A DNA stretch of 64,000 nt from Chlorobiaceae bacterium (lineage in GTDB: Bacteria; Bacteroidota; Chlorobiia; Chlorobiales; Chlorobiaceae). The position numbers and the translations under genes are program-made. The DNA lies in assembly GCA_013334925.1 (NCBI GenBank), contig JAAXWP010000002.1, positions 62,001 to 126,000 of the forward strand, given 5' to 3'. The notes beneath the pieces are model-generated. The model worked only from the letters and a program-made list of their open reading frames with translations, was not told where the DNA came from and searched no databases. Positions 1 to 8,996 of the stretch are shown here, piece by piece. Every line of letters starts with the position of its first letter. Positions within the stretch are counted from its first letter, which is position 1.

Positions 1-2
1 AA

Positions 3-515
3 ATCCTCGATGCTTCGATCCCCTGTCTCGGCATCTGCCTCGGCCTCCAGGTGATGGTCAAGGCCTCGGGCGGGAGCATTGAACCTTGTGCACTGAAAGA
101 GACCGGCTTTCATGAACCCGATGGAGAGCCGTATACGGTATCCCTGACGCCTGAAGGCCGAAATGACCGACTCTTCAAAGGTCTGGCGGATCGGCTGAGA
201 GTGTTTCAGCTGCATGGCGAAACGGTCGTCCCCACACCAGAAATGTCATTGCTGGGCACCGGAAAAGGATGCCGCTTCCAGGTTCTGAGAATCGGCGGCA
301 ACGCCTGGGGACTCCAGTGTCATTTCGAAATGACCCGCAGCATGTTCGAAACGTGGACTGAACTCGATCCCGACCTCAGGGCGATGGACAGAAACACGTT
401 GCTTGCCGATTTCGACCGTATCGGCCCAGAGTACACGAACACCGGTCGAACCCTGCTCCTGAATTTCCTGGAGGCGGCCGGACTTGTTGATGTGTTGCCC
501 GAATCGGCATCATGA
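3..515 (+). CDS. Class I glutamine amidotransferase (GMP-synthase-like), 5' truncated by window edge
   Basis: Open frame from base 3 (ILDASIPCLGICLGLQ...) with nucleophile-elbow GICLG and downstream QLHGE / LQCHFE; stop just overlaps the next gene. Confidence 0.85.
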   Translation: MLDASIPCLGICLGLQVMVKASGGSIEPCALKETGFHEPDGEPYTVSLTPEGRNDRLFKGLADRLRVFQLHGETVVPTPEMSLLGTGKGCRFQVLRIGGNAWGLQCHFEMTRSMFETWTELDPDLRAMDRNTLLADFDRIGPEYTNTGRTLLLNFLEAAGLVDVLPESAS

Positions 516-1900
516 AGACGATCTCCCCTCAGGTTGACCCGAGACGAGTACGTGCGCTGAACTCCGTACCCGACAGAACAGGACCGGTCATGTACTGGAT
601 GTCGCGTGACCAGCGCGCGCGGCACAACTGGGCACTGCTCCATGCGTGCCAGAAAGCGAACGAACTCGGCCAGCCGCTCGAGGTGGTGTTCACCCTGGCT
701 CCGAACTTTCTGGACGCTCCGTTTCGCCATTACGATTTCATGTTCAGGGGACTGCAGGAAACGGAATCCGCGCTTCGAGCGCTCGGTATCCCGATGAACG
801 TCCTTTCAGGAGAGCCCGGAACTCTTCTGCCAGCTTATGCCACCGAACGTCGGGCCGGAGCGATTATCACCGACTTTTCTCCCCTGAAGCTCACCAGAAG
901 CTGGAAAACAGCGATCGCAGAACGACTGGAATGCCCGTTGTACGAAGTCGATGCCCACAACATCGTCCCCTGCTGGTTGGCGTCGACGAAACAGGAGTTC
1001 GCAGCCAGGACCATCCGCCCGAAGCTTCACGCCCTCCAAGAAACCTTCCTGACTCCGTTTCCCGATCCCGAAGCACATTACCAGCCATCCTCGCTCATCA
1101 GTCCAACGGTGGACTGGTCAATGATTGCCGACGGAATCCGTGCAAACCGCTCGATCGGGCCGTCAGACGCTCTGCCACCTGGTGAAAAGGCCGCAGCAAA
1201 TCGACTCCGTCAGTTCATCGCCCGTAGCCTTCAGGAGTATGCTGAAAAGAGAAATGACCCGAACAGCGGTTGCGTATCACAGCTCTCCGCCTACCTCCAC
1301 TTCGGCCAGATCAGCGCGCAGCATGTGGCCCTGTCGGTCATGCAGAGCGGATCTTCTGTTGCCGATCGTGACGCGTTCATCGAAGAGCTCTTCGTCAGAA
1401 GGGAGCTCTCCGATAATTTCTGTTTCTATAACCCCGATTACGACACCTTCAACGGTATTCCTGCATGGGCCAAAGCGACCCTTGCCGACCACGCTGAAGA
1501 TCGACGGGATTACCGCTATTCACTCGAAGATTTCGAAGCTGGAAGGACACACGACCCTCTCTGGAATGCCGCACAGAAGAGCCTCGTCGGAACCGGGCTC
1601 ATGCATGGGTACCTGAGAATGTACTGGGCGAAGAAAATTCTCGAATGGAGCGCCAGCCCGGTTACGGCATTCGAAACAGCCGTACTGCTGAACGACCGTT
1701 ACGCACTCGACGGGCGTGATCCCAATGGCTACACCGGCATCGCCTGGTCGGTCGGAGGTCTGCACGACCGCCCGTGGTTCGAACGGCCGGTCTATGGCAA
1801 GATCCGTTACATGAACGCCTCCGGCTGCGCCAGAAAGTTCGATGTCCAGCGATACATCCGGGAGATCGGCAGGCAAGACACGCTCTTTCCGGATACCTGA
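512..1900 (+). CDS. phr: Deoxyribodipyrimidine photolyase, class II CPD type
   Basis: 462 aa; RVRALNSVPDRTGPVMYWMSRDQRARHNWAL N-terminus and DGRDPNGYTGIAWSVGGLHDRPWFERPVYGKIRYM C-terminus typical of class II photolyases. Confidence 0.93.
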   Translation: MKTISPQVDPRRVRALNSVPDRTGPVMYWMSRDQRARHNWALLHACQKANELGQPLEVVFTLAPNFLDAPFRHYDFMFRGLQETESALRALGIPMNVLSGEPGTLLPAYATERRAGAIITDFSPLKLTRSWKTAIAERLECPLYEVDAHNIVPCWLASTKQEFAARTIRPKLHALQETFLTPFPDPEAHYQPSSLISPTVDWSMIADGIRANRSIGPSDALPPGEKAAANRLRQFIARSLQEYAEKRNDPNSGCVSQLSAYLHFGQISAQHVALSVMQSGSSVADRDAFIEELFVRRELSDNFCFYNPDYDTFNGIPAWAKATLADHAEDRRDYRYSLEDFEAGRTHDPLWNAAQKSLVGTGLMHGYLRMYWAKKILEWSASPVTAFETAVLLNDRYALDGRDPNGYTGIAWSVGGLHDRPWFERPVYGKIRYMNASGCARKFDVQRYIREIGRQDTLFPDT

Positions 1901-2274
1901 CGGCTCTACCTGCACACTTGAAGGTGTTGCCGGGAAGATCTTCATGCAAAGGCTGCCCTACCAGCCTTCTGACTGACTGTCTGCTGGTCGATACGGCCAT
2001 TTTCGAAAAACGACAGGTGATCAGACCGATGACTTGCAGGGGGCCACTGCAGTGAGAGATAACCTCCTCTTCAGAAATGTTTCAACGTATCCCCGTTACC
2101 CGGTTCCCGCACCACCGGTGGCTGACAGACAGGCTCAAACCCGACTGATCACGACGCGTTACACAGTGAACCGGTTACTGCCGGAAACACGACGGGCCAG
2201 GTGATCCGGTATTCCCGGTCAGCACCTGGCCTGTCAGAAAGGCGGTATATAAAATCGAACGAAAAAAACGGATC

Positions 2275-4653
2275 TCAGGCCAGCGTGAGGTCGATGGTCC
2301 TCCGGGTCATGTCGACCTCATGCACCTTGACCTTCAGGCGCTGTCCGATCTGAAGCCTGCGTTTCTTGCGTTTGCCGACCAGCGAATAGCTCGATTCGTC
2401 GTACTCGTAATAGTCGTCGTTGAGGTTACGCATGTGCACCAGCCCCTCGATCGCGAAATCCACCATCCTGACATAAATGCCATACTCGGTAGCGCCCGAT
2501 ATGACGCCGGAATAGACCTTGCCGAGATGAGTCGACATGTACTCGACCTGTTTGAGCTTGATCGATTCGCGTTCAGCTTCGACAGCGACCTTTTCCCGCT
2601 CGTTCGAGATCTGGCATACGGACTGGATGCGGCCGGCGATTTCAGTCAGACGCTGTGGAGCGATCTTCTTGCGCTTTTTGCGCAGTCCTTCATACTCGAA
2701 CAGCAGACGATGCACGATCAGGTCGGGATAACGTCTGATCGGCGAAGTGAAGTGGGTATAGTGCTCGAAACCAAGTCCGAAATGGCCTGCGTTTTCAGGC
2801 GAGTAGACCGCCTTGGACATGGAACGCAGCACCAGTTCGTTCACCAGGAACTCGACGTTCGTGCCACGCACTTTCTGGAGCAGTTCCCTGAGCGCCTTGG
2901 AGGAAACGGTCGCGCTTTCACGCCCCTTGCGATCGAGTTTGAGGTCGAAGCCGATTTTCCTCACGAAGTTGGCGAGTACCGAGACCTTCTCCATCTGCGG
3001 TGCACCGTGGATGCGGTAAATGACCGGATGCGGAACCTTGTCGTTCTCGGCAAAGACCGTCGTCAGGTATTCGGCGACTTTCCTGTTTGCAAGAAGCATG
3101 AACTCCTCGATGAGCCGATGGCTGGAGAGACGCTCCTTCTTGATCACTTCAACCGGCTCGCCCTTGCTGCCCAGCTTGAAGCGAACCTCTTCGGTCTCGA
3201 AATCGATACCACCACCGCCGAATCGCTGTTCGCGCAGCGCGGTACTGATCGAGTTGAGCAGCTTCAGCTCCTTGGCATAATCTCCCTTGCCGGTATCGAT
3301 GATCTGCTGAACATCTTCATAGGTGAAACGGCGTTTGGAGTGAATCACCGTCTTGCTGAACTCGTGCTTTTTCACCTCTCCTTTGGCGGTCAGGGTGAAA
3401 AAGATCGAAAACGCCATACGGTCCACACCGGGATTGAGGCTGCAGACTTTCTCCGACAGATGCGATGGCAGCATCGGTATGACCCGGTCCACCAGATAGA
3501 CCGAAGTCGCCCGCTTGAGCGCCTCACGGTCCAGATCGGAATTCTCGGGAACATAATGCGACACGTCCGCGATATGGACGCCGACCCTGTACAGGCCCCT
3601 TGACAGAGACTCGATCGAAAGGGCGTCGTCGAAATCCTTCGCATCGACCGGATCGATGGTGAATACCGTCTTGTCACGAATGTCGAGACGGTCCTCCAGA
3701 TCGGCATCGGTGATCTCTTCCCTGATTCCCGAAGCGAATTTCAGCAGTTTCTCATCGAAGGTTTCGTCGATACCAAGCCCCCTGGCGATGGCACTTACCT
3801 CGACGTTGGATTCGCCAGCCGCGCCGAGAATCTCGATAACCCTGGCCTGCAGGGCTCCGTTTTTCTGAAACTGAAGATCGCCAGCCAGCACCTTGTCGCC
3901 GGCCTTGGCTTTCGCCGCAGCCTTGATCGGGATGTGAATCTCCGGCAGGATCTTGCGCTGGTCCGGTTTGAGCAGGAACCGGCGATTTTCACGATGCAGG
4001 GTACCGACCACCGTCGTCAGGCGGCGGGTGATCACCTGGGTCACGATACCTTCGCAACGCTGATGGGGCGACTGCCTGGATACGTAAGTGTCAGGGACTT
4101 TCGTTACCAGCACCTCCACCTCATCCAGGTGCAATGCGTCGCCGAGCTTGTCAGCCGACACGAATACATCGTCATCGAAACCATCCACATCGACGAAACC
4201 GTAACCATTGGGATGGGTCGTGAGTTTTCCGGTGTAGGTCTTGTCGACCTTGTAGCGCTCTTTTCCAGGAATCGGGAACGGCTCCTTCTGGACCAGATGC
4301 TCCTCATAGGTATCAGCCTCGAATCCGGCCCAGCCGTAGCAGCGGTCACTGTCTTTGTCGATGACGCCGTCCTCCTGCAGCTTGTGCAGGACATACCAGA
4401 AACCGGGAAGCTGGCGAGACTCGCCATACCCCATCTTTCTGGCCAGTTCCACCGAACGGAAACGTTCGTTTTCGTGATCGGTCAGAAAGGATATGATCTC
4501 GGCAGCCAGTGAGCTTTCACCGCGTTTGAACAGGAATTCGTTGATCAGGATATGATCGTTCGCCCGGACTTTATCATCGGCGTGCCTGCTGGCCGGCCTG
4601 TTTTTCTTTTTTTTCGGGGGGCGAGTCTTGAAAGTCTTTCGTTGTCTTGTCAC
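2275..4653 (-). CDS. rnr: Ribonuclease R (RNB domain, S1 domain)
   Basis: 792 aa; [46 protein letters not shown]-terminal S1 domain. Confidence 0.96.
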   Translation of the reverse strand: MTRQRKTFKTRPPKKKKNRPASRHADDKVRANDHILINEFLFKRGESSLAAEIISFLTDHENERFRSVELARKMGYGESRQLPGFWYVLHKLQEDGVIDKDSDRCYGWAGFEADTYEEHLVQKEPFPIPGKERYKVDKTYTGKLTTHPNGYGFVDVDGFDDDVFVSADKLGDALHLDEVEVLVTKVPDTYVSRQSPHQRCEGIVTQVITRRLTTVVGTLHRENRRFLLKPDQRKILPEIHIPIKAAAKAKAGDKVLAGDLQFQKNGALQARVIEILGAAGESNVEVSAIARGLGIDETFDEKLLKFASGIREEITDADLEDRLDIRDKTVFTIDPVDAKDFDDALSIESLSRGLYRVGVHIADVSHYVPENSDLDREALKRATSVYLVDRVIPMLPSHLSEKVCSLNPGVDRMAFSIFFTLTAKGEVKKHEFSKTVIHSKRRFTYEDVQQIIDTGKGDYAKELKLLNSISTALREQRFGGGGIDFETEEVRFKLGSKGEPVEVIKKERLSSHRLIEEFMLLANRKVAEYLTTVFAENDKVPHPVIYRIHGAPQMEKVSVLANFVRKIGFDLKLDRKGRESATVSSKALRELLQKVRGTNVEFLVNELVLRSMSKAVYSPENAGHFGLGFEHYTHFTSPIRRYPDLIVHRLLFEYEGLRKKRKKIAPQRLTEIAGRIQSVCQISNEREKVAVEAERESIKLKQVEYMSTHLGKVYSGVISGATEYGIYVRMVDFAIEGLVHMRNLNDDYYEYDESSYSLVGKRKKRRLQIGQRLKVKVHEVDMTRRTIDLTLA

Positions 4654-5126
4654 TCAATTGCTGTTGATTGTTACAAATAGTCTCATAAAGTTCTCTGAAG
4701 AAAACTGTTTCGGGCGTCATCGTCTCCCAATTCGATATGCATCGCCCCTCAGGGAGTTCACGGTGATAAAAGCGGAAAACATCATATCACCATCCCTGTT
4801 TTCAAAGGATTTTAAGGTCAATGCATTTCAAAATCACGTATAAATAGACAAATGCATCGATGCTTTACAAAGCAAACACATGTGACCTGATAGAACTTAA
4901 TATACGCAATTCCGGAATGCTTTAACGAAAAGCTTGACGCAGTGAGCGCCAGGAAAAAAAGCCTCAGCCTTGATCTGAGACAACAGCCTCCGGTAGTCGC
5001 CGGGACAATAAATTCGTAAATTTATTGCAGGCTGTTGCAGGGCTGTCTATCTCTCGTATCGCCGTTTGGGAAATGTAGTGCTGCAACCACAACCGGGTAC
5101 CACACGGCTCATCGTCTGGAGGAAGC

Positions 5127-5342
5127 ATGGGTCAGAGCGACAGGCTTTGCAAAAACTGCTGTTACTGGCAGAGAACCGTAGCGGAGGATATTCAGGAAGG
5201 CACCTCACAGGAAACCCTTGGGATTTGCAGACTCATTCCACCGGCAGTACTTGAATCCGGCACCAGATGGCCAATGACAAAAGAGAGCGACTGGTGTGGT
5301 GAGTTCGATCATCTCGGTCCGGACGCCGCCAACGAATTCTGA
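5127..5342 (+). CDS. Small Cys-rich putative metal-binding protein
   Basis: 71 aa LCKNCCYWQ...GICRLIPPA...RWPMTKESDWCGEF; Cys spacing typical of small zinc/iron-binding proteins; not verified. Confidence 0.45.
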   Translation: MGQSDRLCKNCCYWQRTVAEDIQEGTSQETLGICRLIPPAVLESGTRWPMTKESDWCGEFDHLGPDAANEF

Positions 5343-5538
5343 ATCTTTTCGTTTTGAAGCTGGCCTGGATGGTTCATGTATTCCTGACCATCTGAGAAAA
5401 TACCTGAATCATCCAGGTTGCCTTACCCGGGGAGCCTTACCCCTGGAACATCACAAGGCCCCGGCCCGCATACTGATGCGTGAACCTCATGATAACCGGC
5501 ATTTCACATAGCCCCGATAGCTGATCGAACAGCTGCAC

Positions 5539-6015
5539 TTATTTCCAGGCAGAACCTTCCCGCAATGATCGCCCTTCAGATGATCGACAGGTCGGGCAGA
5601 TCACACGAAACACGACATTTTTCCCAAGCAGTTCAAAACCACTTGCATCAGCCTGAGGCAGGCAACCATGATCCGGCAACGGATCATCGATATCGAACAT
5701 TGCACCACACGAAACACAGTGCATATGACTATGAGAGCCCATATTGGCGTCGAAACGCCTGACACCGGTGCGCGATTCGACGATATCGATCAATCCGGTC
5801 TGATAAAAGGTCATCAGGGTTCGGTTTATCGTATCGAACGACAAGCCGGGAAAATCGTCTCTAAGCGCCTGAAAAACATCATCGGTCGACGGATGAGCCC
5901 CCGACTCCATCAGATAGCGATAGATCGCAACCCTCTGGAGGGTAATCTTCATCCCATGCTCACGGCAATGGCGGGTGAAAGACTCGATATCTGCTGTTCG
6001 TATAGACTGACTCAT
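5539..6015 (-). CDS. Fur/PerR-family transcriptional regulator
   Basis: 158 aa; RHCREHGMKITLQRVAIYRYLMESGAHPSTDDVFQAL, HMHCVSCGAMFDID and VICPTCRSS zinc-site Cys pairs. Confidence 0.9.
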   Translation of the reverse strand: MSQSIRTADIESFTRHCREHGMKITLQRVAIYRYLMESGAHPSTDDVFQALRDDFPGLSFDTINRTLMTFYQTGLIDIVESRTGVRRFDANMGSHSHMHCVSCGAMFDIDDPLPDHGCLPQADASGFELLGKNVVFRVICPTCRSSEGRSLREGSAWK

Positions 6016-6138
6016 GAATTCTCAATAAGGTGATGTCAACAAGGCAATTAACGATTGCTAACACCCATTTCGTTCCACCGCGCCCTGAACAGCACGTCAT
6101 CCATGAGGTTACGTGAACCCAATTTTTAAGAATGATTT

Positions 6139-6153
6139 GTAATTAAGAATTAC
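6139..6153. promoter_or_regulatory. Putative Fur/PerR operator
   Basis: Perfect inverted repeat GTAATT-AAG-AATTAC between the divergent regulator and peroxiredoxin genes. Confidence 0.55.
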
Positions 6154-6242
6154 TCTTATTTAATTGACAAAAAGCGAGGAAATCACTCAAATGAGAACCA
6201 TAACCAATACGTAATACATCATCGAAAAAAAAGGAGAACATC

Positions 6243-6914
6243 ATGTCAAATCACGAACAGGAACAGTACGTTTACGAACAGCTTTCGATGCCTCTGCTGG
6301 GAGATGAATTTCCCGAGATGCATGTTCAGACCACCCATGGGGCCATGAATATTCCGGAAGATCTCAAAGGATCCTGGTTTGTTCTGTTCAGCCACCCTGC
6401 AGATTACACTCCGGTATGCACGACCGAGTTTCATGCATTCCAGGAACGGGTAGCCGACTTTGATGCACTTGGTTGCAAGCTCATCGGCATGACGGTGGAC
6501 CAGGTATTTTCTCACATCAAATGGGTGGAGTGGATCAAAGAAAACCTTGACACCGAGATCACGTTTCCGATCGTTGCGGCTAACGACCGTATAGCCCTGC
6601 AGCTCGGAATGCTGCATCCCGGCAAGGGGTCGAATACCGTGCGTGCCGTATTTGTCGTGGATCCCGAAAGCAAGGTTCGACTGATCCTGTACTATCCGCA
6701 GGAGATTGGCCGGAACATCGACGAAATTGTCCGTTCGGTAAGGGCTCTTCAGGTATCGGACAAGAACAGAGTTGCCATTCCGGCTAACTGGCCGAAGAAT
6801 ACCCTCATCAGGGACAGAGTTATCATTCCTCCGGCAAACAATATCGAAGACGCGAAAAAACGCCCTTCGCAATACGACTGCTATGACTGGTGGTTCTGCC
6901 ATCGGGAACTCTGA
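6243..6914 (+). CDS. Peroxiredoxin (Prx6/1-Cys type, AhpC/TSA)
   Basis: 223 aa; [21 protein letters not shown] catalytic motif and Prx6-like C-terminal domain. Confidence 0.93.
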   Translation: MSNHEQEQYVYEQLSMPLLGDEFPEMHVQTTHGAMNIPEDLKGSWFVLFSHPADYTPVCTTEFHAFQERVADFDALGCKLIGMTVDQVFSHIKWVEWIKENLDTEITFPIVAANDRIALQLGMLHPGKGSNTVRAVFVVDPESKVRLILYYPQEIGRNIDEIVRSVRALQVSDKNRVAIPANWPKNTLIRDRVIIPPANNIEDAKKRPSQYDCYDWWFCHREL

Positions 6915-6935
6915 AGCAGCCCCGGACTGAAAGGG

Positions 6936-6981
6936 TCAAACGAAAAAAGCATGGAATCACAACCATGCTTTTTTCGTTTGA
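6936..6981. terminator. Bidirectional Rho-independent terminator
   Basis: Perfect inverted repeat tcaaacgaaaaaagcatgg-aatcacaa-ccatgcttttttcgtttga. Confidence 0.85.
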
Positions 6982-7072
6982 ATACTGCAGAAACAGCCTG
7001 TGCCGGCTACGCCTGAATGACGATCATCCGGAACAAAATGACCTCAGGCCCGTGCCCGGAGAAAAAGGGAAA

Positions 7073-7570
7073 TCAGCCAGCCTTCTGTTCCGCTGCGAGA
7101 GCTCCGTCAACCAGATGCTTCACATCGACAATATCCTGAGGCCGACCTGCGGCCATTTTCGCCTCGATCAGATGTCGCCTGCTTATGAAATGGACCATGA
7201 CGCCATCGATGGTCATTGACTCCCGCTCGGCCCAGGCCGCTTCAAACGATACCCCCCTGAGCGTGAGCATATCGTCGATCCTCATAGGAGGTCGCCCCAT
7301 CTGGTAAAAAAAACCGGGTTGACAGAAATCCTCATATGACATACCTGCCAATGGTGCTTTAAGCTCCTGGAGAACACTGAAAACCGCCTTTGCGTTCTCG
7401 GGATCCGATGCGGTCCAGATATCGATATTCCAGGTGTATCGTGGTCTCGAATACCACATGACGGCGCAACCGCCAAAGATGAGGTAGCGCACGTGGTGAC
7501 GTGCGAACAGAGTCAGGACCTCTTTTACTTCAGCCCTTTCGAGAATTGAATGTTTGAATCGATCTTTCAT
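7073..7570 (-). CDS. Nucleotidyltransferase-fold protein (MNT/DUF6036-like)
   Basis: 165 aa; YLIFGGCAVMWYSRPRYTWNIDIWT resembles GG...RxTxDhDhh. Confidence 0.65.
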   Translation of the reverse strand: MKDRFKHSILERAEVKEVLTLFARHHVRYLIFGGCAVMWYSRPRYTWNIDIWTASDPENAKAVFSVLQELKAPLAGMSYEDFCQPGFFYQMGRPPMRIDDMLTLRGVSFEAAWAERESMTIDGVMVHFISRRHLIEAKMAAGRPQDIVDVKHLVDGALAAEQKAG

Positions 7571-8042
7571 GACTAACCTGATGGTTCAAACGGCACTGCA
7601 CATTCCTATATTTTTCAGTCGTCAGAATTACATGGCCTCCGGGATCGGGGCGATTCGTCTGGACAACAGACCACAGGTATCTGACAAATGCCAAAGTAAA
7701 CTGTTCAAAAACCGGAACCGAGCCAATTAAAAGGTATTGACCTGAAGACAACACCCCGACGCTTAGGCTCAGCGTCGGCAAATGCGACCCGGTGTGGCGG
7801 CTCCCAAATCATTATGCAAAAGCCGTGCCAGCCATGCACTAGCGAGCCACTCCCTGAGCTTGTTCAGCGTCAGCAAAGGTTTGACAAGGCAAAAAACTTA
7901 CCGATATCCGAATGACGAACATCATACCGGACTGCTCAACTCATCTCACAATGAGAACTGGGCTTCACAATTAAACAATGCATTCTGCGGGTGCCTGTGG
8001 CGATGAGATCTTGAAATTCATGACGTTACCACTGGAGATGGA

Positions 8043-8996
8043 TCAGTGAAGTTCTCTGCGGGCAAGGACGACTCCGGGAATCAACGGTAACCATAGCGTA
8101 AAACCTCGCAGCAGGAGTGTCGCGGCAAGTGCTCTGTCGACCGGAACACCGAGCATGAACAGGAGTGCGACAGCGGTGACCTCGAACGATCCCAATCCCA
8201 GCGGAATCAGGCTGAGTAAAGCGACGATCGAAGCCACGATGAAACTGGGAAATGCCACGGCCATGGAAACATGACTACCCACGGCCTGCAGCATCACCCA
8301 AAGGGTTGCGGAATCGAGGAGGAAAACAGCGGTCTGAAACAGGGTCGCTTCAATGAGCGGCAATGGACGGCGGACCAGGTCATCCGGCACACCGGAATAG
8401 GTTTTCAGCATGCCTGCCAGATGAGGCAACCGTGTCATCAGGGCGGGCAGCGGACGATCATCACCAAGGCGATTCAGCAGCAGTACGACAACGGGAATCG
8501 ATACCGATACCACCAGAAATATTCCCCCCAGCAGTACCATCCAGCTTTTGAGGTCGTGGTAACTCCAGAACATGAAAAACGCGGCCGCAGCCACCAGTAC
8601 ATAGGCGATGTAGCTGGAAAGAATGCCAAGCAGCATGACACCCATCCCCTGCTTTCCTGAAACGTTGCGCTGCCGAAACGAATTGACGATGAAGGCAATG
8701 CCGCTGATCCCTCCCGAAGGCAGCGCCTGATCGGCAAAAAGTTTGGCAACAGCGAGCGGAATGAGCTGAAGCAAGGGATAATGCACCCCGCTGTAATGAA
8801 ATCCCCGATACCAGACCAGCGCCAGGGACACATAGGTGCAAACCTGCAGCAGCAAAGCCATGAGAAACCAGAAGGGATCGATTCCCCGTAACAGATCAAA
8901 AAACCTGATCAGCTCGGCACGATGGATGACGAGCAGGATCAGGCCGGAGAGCAGCAGAATTCCGGCAAACAGACTGCTGAAAGCCCCCTTTTTCAT
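8043..8996 (-). CDS. Lysylphosphatidylglycerol synthase TM region / UPF0104 flippase-like membrane protein
   Basis: Start at MKKGAFSSLFAG (ATGA overlap with upstream ATPase stop); multi-TM, LPSGGISGIAFIVNSFRQRNVS and LIPLGLGSFEVT motifs. Confidence 0.8.
   Translation of the reverse strand: MKKGAFSSLFAGILLLSGLILLVIHRAELIRFFDLLRGIDPFWFLMALLLQVCTYVSLALVWYRGFHYSGVHYPLLQLIPLAVAKLFADQALPSGGISGIAFIVNSFRQRNVSGKQGMGVMLLGILSSYIAYVLVAAAAFFMFWSYHDLKSWMVLLGGIFLVVSVSIPVVVLLLNRLGDDRPLPALMTRLPHLAGMLKTYSGVPDDLVRRPLPLIEATLFQTAVFLLDSATLWVMLQAVGSHVSMAVAFPSFIVASIVALLSLIPLGLGSFEVTAVALLFMLGVPVDRALAATLLLRGFTLWLPLIPGVVLARRELH

Noticed and set aside
2320-3603. 427-aa plus-strand ORF opposite rnr
   Set aside because: Antisense shadow of a clear RNase R gene; no recognisable domain, typical of GC-rich codon bias
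7600-8042. Intergenic region with short ORFs suspected to be a mobile-element remnant
   Set aside because: No terminal inverted repeats, transposase motif or target duplication visible
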